DNA from: Egicoccus halophilus
Lineage (GTDB): Bacteria; Actinomycetota; Nitriliruptoria; Nitriliruptorales; Nitriliruptoraceae
NCBI RefSeq assembly: GCF_004300825.1
Contig: NZ_CP036250.1
Span: 1,364,001 to 1,428,000 of the forward strand
Length of the DNA stretch: 64,000 nucleotides
Reading direction: 5' to 3'
Positions 59,478-64,000 of this stretch are shown in pieces; position 1 is the stretch's first letter; each line of letters begins with the position of its first letter. A model generated the notes under the pieces. It was not told the origin of the DNA. It saw only the letters and a program-made list of their open reading frames with translations, and did not search any database. A program made the translations under genes and the position numbers.

Positions 59478-62400
59478 GCGACGCCGAGGAGGCCGCCTGG
59501 CGTCGACCACCGACCGGCGAGGTGCTCGGCCCGCTGCCGCTGTGGGCGGTCGCGCTGGTCCTCGGGGCGGCGATCGGGGAGCACCTCGGGGCGGCACCGC
59601 ACCCGTGGGCGTGGGTCACGTTCACCGCCGTGCTGGCCGTCGGTGCGGCCGTGACCGCCGGACGCGCCCTGCGCCACGACACGCGTCCCGCCCGACGGGC
59701 CGGTGCGGGCACCCGTGGGTCGCCGATCGTCGGGGCGTACACGCCGGGTGCCGCGGCGGTCGGTGGGTGGCTGCTCGTGACGGTGCTCGCCGTGGGGGTC
59801 GCGACGAGCGCCGCGCGCGTGGCGACGGCGCCGTGGGGGCTGTTGCCGGCGCTGGCGGACCAGGGCGGCCAGGCGGAGCTGACCGGCGCGGTCGTGCACG
59901 AACCACGCCGGATCGCGACCGGTTGGCACGTCGTCGTCCGTGTCACGGGCGTCGATGGGACCGTCACCCGCGAGCGGGCGACCACCACGTTGGAGACCGA
60001 CGACCCGCCGGCCCTCGGCTCGCGGTTCGCCGCCCGGGCGACGGCCCGCCCGCTCCCCGACGGCGGGTACGGCCGGTGGCTGGCCCGCCAGCACGCCACC
60101 GTCGCGCTCGACGTCCGCCGCTGGGACGAGCTCGGTGGCGGTGGAGTGTGGGCGCGGGTCAGCGAACACGTCCGCGACCGGGTTCGGCGTGCCGCTGCCG
60201 GGCGCACGCCGCCGTCGGTCGGAGGACTGCTCGCCGGCCTGGCCACCGGGGACACCCGTGAACTGCCCGAGGTCGACCGCGCGGCGATGCAGGCAACCTC
60301 CCTCACCCACCTCACGGCGGTGTCGGGGACCCATGTCGCGCTGGTGACCGCCGGGGTGCTCGGGACGTGTCTCGTGCTGCGCCTGCCGGCCCCGCTGCGA
60401 CGGGTCGTGCTGGCGACGACCCTGGCGTGGTTCGCGTTCCTCACCCGCTTCGAGCCCTCCGTGCTGCGGGCGGGCGCCATGGCCGGGATCGTCCTGCTCG
60501 CCGGGGCGCGTGGTCATGCGCGCGACGCCCGTCATGCACTCGCGGGCGCCGCGGTGCTGTTGGTGCTGCTCGACCCGCGGCTGGCCGGCTCGCTCGGACT
60601 GCTGCTGTCGGCGACCGCCACCGCGGGAGTCCTCGTCGTCGCGCCCCTCGTCCGGCGGCGCCTGCGGCGGATGCCGGGCCGGGTCGCGGACCTGCTGGCG
60701 GTCACGCTGGGGGCGCAGATCGCCGTCGTGCCGCTGTTGCTGACCACCTTCGGCACGGTGCCGCTCGCCTCCGTGCCGGCCAACCTGCTCGCCGTCCCGG
60801 TCGCGGCACTCGCGGCGTCGATCGGCTTCGTGGCGGCGGTGGTCGCCGCCGTCCACCTCGAGGCGGGGACGTGGGTCTTCGCACTGGCCGGCTGGCCAGC
60901 CCGGGGCGTGCTGGCCGTGGCGCACACCTTCGCGGGACGCGGCGGCGGTGCGGAGCTCGCCCGGCCCCTGACGGTCGCGGCGTTGCTGGCCGGCTGCGCG
61001 GCCCTGGTCCTGCCGCCCCGCACGCGTGCCGCCCGCGGTACGGCGCTCGCGACACTGGTCCTGTTCGCGGCCTCACTGGCGCCCGCCGCCGTGGGGGGCC
61101 GTGCGCCCGCAAGCCTGGTCGTCACCGCCATCGACGTCGGCCAGGGGGACGCCTTCCTCGTCGAGTCACCCGAGGCCCGGGTGCTGGTCGATGCGGGGGA
61201 GGACGGTCGCGCCGCCGACTGGCTGCACAGCAACGGCCGGCGCACGCTCGACCTGTTGGTCGTCACCCATCCGCACGCCGACCACGTCGGCGGGGCCGCC
61301 GAGGTGGTGCGCCGTGTCCGGGTCGGTGCGATCTGGTTGCGCACCGTGGGCGCCGACTCGCCACACCTCGCCGCGCTGGTGTCGACCGCCGGGTCGCGGG
61401 GCGTGCCGATCCGTGGGCCGGCGACCGGTGACCGCGTCACGCTCGGTGACCTCGGGCTGGAGGTGCTCGGCCCGGACCCGGGTCGCCCCTACCGACATGC
61501 GCCCTCGGAGCTCAACGACAGCTCGATCGTGTTGCGCGTGACCTGGCAGGACCGCCGGGCGCTGTTCGCGGGGGACACCGAACAGGCCGCGCAACGCGAC
61601 CTGTTGGAGCGTGCGGAACAGGACCGTCGTCCGGCGCCGCTCGCAGCGGACCTGCTCGCCGTTCCCCACCACGGCGCGGCGACCACCGATCCGGCGTTCC
61701 TGCGGGCGGTCGCACCACAGGTGGCGGTCATCGGCGTCGGTGTGGACAACACCTACGGCCACCCGTCACCATCGACGAGGCGGGTGCTGGCCGAGCTCGG
61801 CACGGAGGTGCACCGCACCGACGTCGACGGCACGGTGCGGGTGCCGGTCCCCGCGCCGGCGCGGGAGCGGGCGCGGACCGAGCGGCCCCGACGGGGCACC
61901 GGGGCGCACACGGCGCCGGCCGCGTCCCGTGGCCGCTGCCGGGCGTCGGTAGGCTGCCGGCATGACTCCCGTGCTGCTGCTCGTCGGCGACGACGACCTG
62001 CTCCTGCACCGCGAACTCGAGCGCGTGCTGACCGACCTGCGCGAGCAGGACCCCGAGCTCGCGGTCGAGACCTGCGACGTGCAGGAGACCGACCATCTGC
62101 CCGAACTGCGGACCGCATCCCTGTTCGGCGGCCGGACCTGTGTCGTGGTGCGCGGTGCGGAGGGCATCTCGGGGCAGCTCAAGGCCGAGGTGGAGGCCTA
62201 CGTCGCCGCGCCGACCGACGAGGCGGTCCTGGTCCTCGTGGCCCGCGGTGCCGGCAAGATCCAGAAGGTCGCCAAGCTCGTCAAGGAGCACGGGGAACGC
62301 CTCGACGTCAAGACCCCGCCCGACTGGGACGACCGGGGCTGGCAGCGCCTGGTCGGGGAGGAGTTCCGGCGGCTGCGACGCAAGGCGGACGCGACCGCGA

Positions 62401-63013
62401 TCACGGCGCTGCTCGCCCATGCCGGCAACGACCCCGGCACGATCGCCTCGAAGGTCGGTTCGGTCTGTGCCACCCACAGTGGTGTGGCGACGCTGACCGC
62501 CGAGCACGTCGAGTCGTCCGTCGAAGGGCACGGGCGCCGCTCCGGGTTCGCGATCGCCGACGCGGTCGCCGAACGGGATCCCGCGGCAGCGCTGGTCGCC
62601 GTACGCGGGTCGCTGGAGTCGGGGGAGGCCCCCCTGGCCATCCTCGGTGCGCTCACCTTCCGGATGCGGCAGTTGTTGCGGGTGCGCAGCGGCGCCGGCC
62701 CGAAGGACGCCGGCGTGTCCCCCGGACAGCACCGCCGGCTGCAGGCGCTCGCCGGCGCGTTCAACCCGGGCGAGCTCGCCTGGTGTCACGACCGGCTCGC
62801 CCAACTCGACGTCGACCTCAAGGGCGCCGACCTGCCCGACCACCTACTCCTCGAACTCGCCATCCTCGAGGTCGCCACCCCCCGCCACGTCGGCCGCCCC
62901 TTTCATCCCCTCGCCCCCGCCTGACGAGCCAGGTCCGGTCGACGAGCCGACGGCTCCGCGCCCGTCGCACCCGGACCGTTCGCTCCGGGAGGCGACGGGC
63001 GAGCGCGACCTAG
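59474..63013 (+). CDS. comEC: ComEC DNA-uptake channel, frame without a normal stop
   Basis: This is the inner-membrane DNA transporter. Its N-terminal OB-like region (about 190 residues) is followed by the Competence domain with many membrane helices (TSLTHLTAVSGTHVAL, SVLRAGAMAGIVLLAGARG) and a metallo-beta-lactamase domain (DVGQGDAFLVES, THPHADHVGG, AVPHHGAATTD). Its recognisable part ends near 61858, about 795 residues. The frame then stays open to 63013, adding about 385 Arg/Pro-rich residues that are a shadow of holA. A frameshift or lost stop near 61860-61960 is likely. GTG 59474 overlaps comEA. Confidence 0.85.
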   Translation: MSDAEEAAWRRPPTGEVLGPLPLWAVALVLGAAIGEHLGAAPHPWAWVTFTAVLAVGAAVTAGRALRHDTRPARRAGAGTRGSPIVGAYTPGAAAVGGWLLVTVLAVGVATSAARVATAPWGLLPALADQGGQAELTGAVVHEPRRIATGWHVVVRVTGVDGTVTRERATTTLETDDPPALGSRFAARATARPLPDGGYGRWLARQHATVALDVRRWDELGGGGVWARVSEHVRDRVRRAAAGRTPPSVGGLLAGLATGDTRELPEVDRAAMQATSLTHLTAVSGTHVALVTAGVLGTCLVLRLPAPLRRVVLATTLAWFAFLTRFEPSVLRAGAMAGIVLLAGARGHARDARHALAGAAVLLVLLDPRLAGSLGLLLSATATAGVLVVAPLVRRRLRRMPGRVADLLAVTLGAQIAVVPLLLTTFGTVPLASVPANLLAVPVAALAASIGFVAAVVAAVHLEAGTWVFALAGWPARGVLAVAHTFAGRGGGAELARPLTVAALLAGCAALVLPPRTRAARGTALATLVLFAASLAPAAVGGRAPASLVVTAIDVGQGDAFLVESPEARVLVDAGEDGRAADWLHSNGRRTLDLLVVTHPHADHVGGAAEVVRRVRVGAIWLRTVGADSPHLAALVSTAGSRGVPIRGPATGDRVTLGDLGLEVLGPDPGRPYRHAPSELNDSSIVLRVTWQDRRALFAGDTEQAAQRDLLERAEQDRRPAPLAADLLAVPHHGAATTDPAFLRAVAPQVAVIGVGVDNTYGHPSPSTRRVLAELGTEVHRTDVDGTVRVPVPAPARERARTERPRRGTGAHTAPAASRGRCRASVGCRHDSRAAARRRRRPAPAPRTRARADRPARAGPRARGRDLRRAGDRPSARTADRIPVRRPDLCRGARCGGHLGAAQGRGGGLRRRADRRGGPGPRGPRCRQDPEGRQARQGARGTPRRQDPARLGRPGLAAPGRGGVPAAATQGGRDRDHGAARPCRQRPRHDRLEGRFGLCHPQWCGDADRRARRVVRRRARAPLRVRDRRRGRRTGSRGSAGRRTRVAGVGGGPPGHPRCAHLPDAAVVAGAQRRRPEGRRRVPRTAPPAAGARRRVQPGRARLVSRPARPTRRRPQGRRPARPPTPRTRHPRGRHPPPRRPPLSSPRPRLTSQVRSTSRRLRARRTRTVRSGRRRASAT
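61950..61955 (+). promoter_or_regulatory. -10 box of a leaderless holA transcript
   Basis: TAGGCT ends 6 bases before the holA ATG, and no ribosome site is present. Confidence 0.5.
61962..62924 (+). CDS. holA: DNA polymerase III subunit delta
   Basis: This 320-residue clamp-loader subunit opens beta clamps. Sequence blocks VLLLVGDDDLLLHRELERVL, VLVARGAGKIQKVAKLVKEHG and the helical DIII region with AIADAVAERDPAAALVAVRGSLESGEAPLAILGALTFRMRQLLRV match HolA. The codon pattern and the sensible protein show that this frame, not the overlapping comEC frame, is coding here. The ATG at 61962 lacks a ribosome site, and the close -10 box suggests a leaderless mRNA. Confidence 0.92.
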   Translation: MTPVLLLVGDDDLLLHRELERVLTDLREQDPELAVETCDVQETDHLPELRTASLFGGRTCVVVRGAEGISGQLKAEVEAYVAAPTDEAVLVLVARGAGKIQKVAKLVKEHGERLDVKTPPDWDDRGWQRLVGEEFRRLRRKADATAITALLAHAGNDPGTIASKVGSVCATHSGVATLTAEHVESSVEGHGRRSGFAIADAVAERDPAAALVAVRGSLESGEAPLAILGALTFRMRQLLRVRSGAGPKDAGVSPGQHRRLQALAGAFNPGELAWCHDRLAQLDVDLKGADLPDHLLLELAILEVATPRHVGRPFHPLAPA

Positions 63014-64000
63014 GCCCCCCGGTCGATGGCGTCGCGGATGGTCCGGGCCGCAACGGCGATCGCGTCGAGACTCTGATGGTCCTGGTTGTCGGCGGCGCGC
63101 ACGAGCGTCGAGACACGCTCGAGTGCATCCGGACGTTCGTCGAGGAACCGGCGGACCGCGGTGGCCTCGTCGTCGTCCGGGAACCGTTCGAGGGCGGCGT
63201 GCGCGGCCTCCCGCCGCAGCCGGCGCAGGTCGTTGGCCAGGCCACCGCGCTGTCGACGGGCCCAGGGCGTGAGGACCTGTGCGCGCTCGAGCGCCTGCTC
63301 GATGCGGTCGATCCCGAGCGTCTCGCCCAGACGCAGGAACGCGTCGGCGACGTCGGACGCGCCGCGCTTGCCCGGGGCGCGGGCCAGCACGTAGGCCACG
63401 TCGGGGATCATGGCGAGGTCACCGGCGCACGCCAGGAAGCGCGCCAGATCCGGATGCACGAGGTCGTCGACGAGCCACCGGGCGTGGGCGACGCGGGCCC
63501 GGCGCTGGGCCGGGGTCCCCAGCGTGAGCATGTTGGCGCGGAGCTCCTCCGCGACGGGACGGTCGCGGTCGAGCAGCGACGCAGGATCGCGCAGCAACGG
63601 GTCGAGCAGCACCGTCGAGGAGATCCGTGCCACGAGTCGGTCGACGAGCTGTTCGAGCTCCAGCGCCCGCTGCGGGTCGTGCAGGGACTGGGCGGCCTCG
63701 AGCTGGTCCCACCAGTGTGGCGCGTCGACCTCCTCGCGGGCCACGACGTAGGCGAGCACGACGTCGGTGACCGGCACGCCGGCCGCGTCGGCGAGCGAGG
63801 TCGGGAACGTCACGCCCATCCGGTCGACGACGTCGTTCGCGGCCATCGTCGCGATCAGCTCCCGGCGCAGCCGGTGCCGCGGGAGCAGATCGGCGAAGGA
63901 CTCGGTCACCCGGTCGGGGAAGTAGTCGGCCAGCAGCGGTTGCAGCAGGTCCTGGTCGGGCACGGGCGAGGCGAGCAGCTGCTCCTTGACGTCCCGTTTG
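63010..64000 (-). CDS. NAD-glutamate dehydrogenase, C-terminal end (partial)
   Basis: The frame is open to the right edge. It encodes the C-terminal region of the large (about 1600-residue) NAD-dependent glutamate dehydrogenase: DYFPDRVTESFADLLPRHRLRRELIATMAANDVVDRMGVTF, then a helical tail. The enzyme converts glutamate to 2-oxoglutarate. The catalytic part lies outside the window. An internal ATG/GTG at 63963 is not the true start. The stop overlaps the end of the open comEC frame. Confidence 0.85.
   Translation of the reverse strand, partial: KRDVKEQLLASPVPDQDLLQPLLADYFPDRVTESFADLLPRHRLRRELIATMAANDVVDRMGVTFPTSLADAAGVPVTDVVLAYVVAREEVDAPHWWDQLEAAQSLHDPQRALELEQLVDRLVARISSTVLLDPLLRDPASLLDRDRPVAEELRANMLTLGTPAQRRARVAHARWLVDDLVHPDLARFLACAGDLAMIPDVAYVLARAPGKRGASDVADAFLRLGETLGIDRIEQALERAQVLTPWARRQRGGLANDLRRLRREAAHAALERFPDDDEATAVRRFLDERPDALERVSTLVRAADNQDHQSLDAIAVAARTIRDAIDRGA

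Overview
The window is high-GC DNA with dense gene packing, many GTG starts, 4-base ATGA/GTGA overlaps and TANNNT -10 boxes. It comes from a member of the Actinomycetota. Gene content (MreBCD with PBP2/RodA, an F420-type LLM oxidoreductase, an Rne/Rng ribonuclease followed by rplU-rpmA-obg-proB, nadD-LytR_C-rsfS, leuS, comEA-comEC-holA) and the rod-shape operon fit a deep-branching lineage such as the Nitriliruptoria. That placement is inferred from gene content and order, not from a marker-gene tree.

Layout. 0-7 kb: a RadC-like protein and the cell-shape operon mreB-mreC-mreD-mrdA-rodA. 7-14 kb: an MFS carrier, the paired radical-SAM proteins TIGR03960/TIGR03936, and RNase E/G. 14-20 kb: a membrane protein and GntR regulator operon behind two AT-rich palindromes, then a heterodimeric ABC exporter. 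20-25 kb: an aldehyde dehydrogenase, ribosomal proteins L21 and L27, Obg GTPase and glutamate 5-kinase. 25-30 kb: two tandem paralogous secreted LVIVD-repeat proteins divergent from a DUF305 lipoprotein. 30-37 kb: a minus-strand block with a predicted metallopeptidase, a DUF2332 protein, two quinone oxidoreductases, a YbaK deacylase and a voltage-sensor channel with an odd filter. 37-42 kb: methylglyoxal synthase, a hydrolase, a MoxR ATPase, a membrane-anchored propeller-like protein and a convergent VWA protein, with a 35-bp tandem repeat between them. 42-46 kb: tryptophan 2,3-dioxygenase directly joined to nadD, LytR_C, rsfS and a histidine phosphatase. 46-50.5 kb: a UPF0316 protein and a four-gene envelope/stress-like operon (repeat protein, holin-X, DUF3618, YihY). 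50.6-52.4 kb: a decayed patch with an ISL3-type transposase remnant and a broken SDR gene. 52.5-64 kb: tRNA-Ala(GGC), leuS, an F420 oxidoreductase, an epoxide-hydrolase-like protein, DegV, comEA-comEC-holA and the C-terminal end of a large NAD-glutamate dehydrogenase.

The conserved actinobacterial backbone (rne ... rplU-rpmA-obg-proB ... nadD-rsfS ... degV/leuS-comEA-comEC-holA) is kept in order but spread over about 50 kb by inserted accessory blocks. Strong perfect hairpins separate most convergent genes.

The most striking observation is in the decayed patch. The first codons of an SDR/NmrA-like gene, including its glycine-rich NAD(P)-binding motif, lie on the opposite strand from the rest of the gene. 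The switched segment is bounded by an 8-bp inverted repeat, and flipping it restores one open frame on paper. Other items worth a look are a comEC frame that has no stop until it has run through all of holA, a tandem repeat whose unit carries the last codons and stop of the VWA gene, a voltage-sensor protein lacking the usual selectivity filter, and the paired LVIVD/DUF305 cluster.
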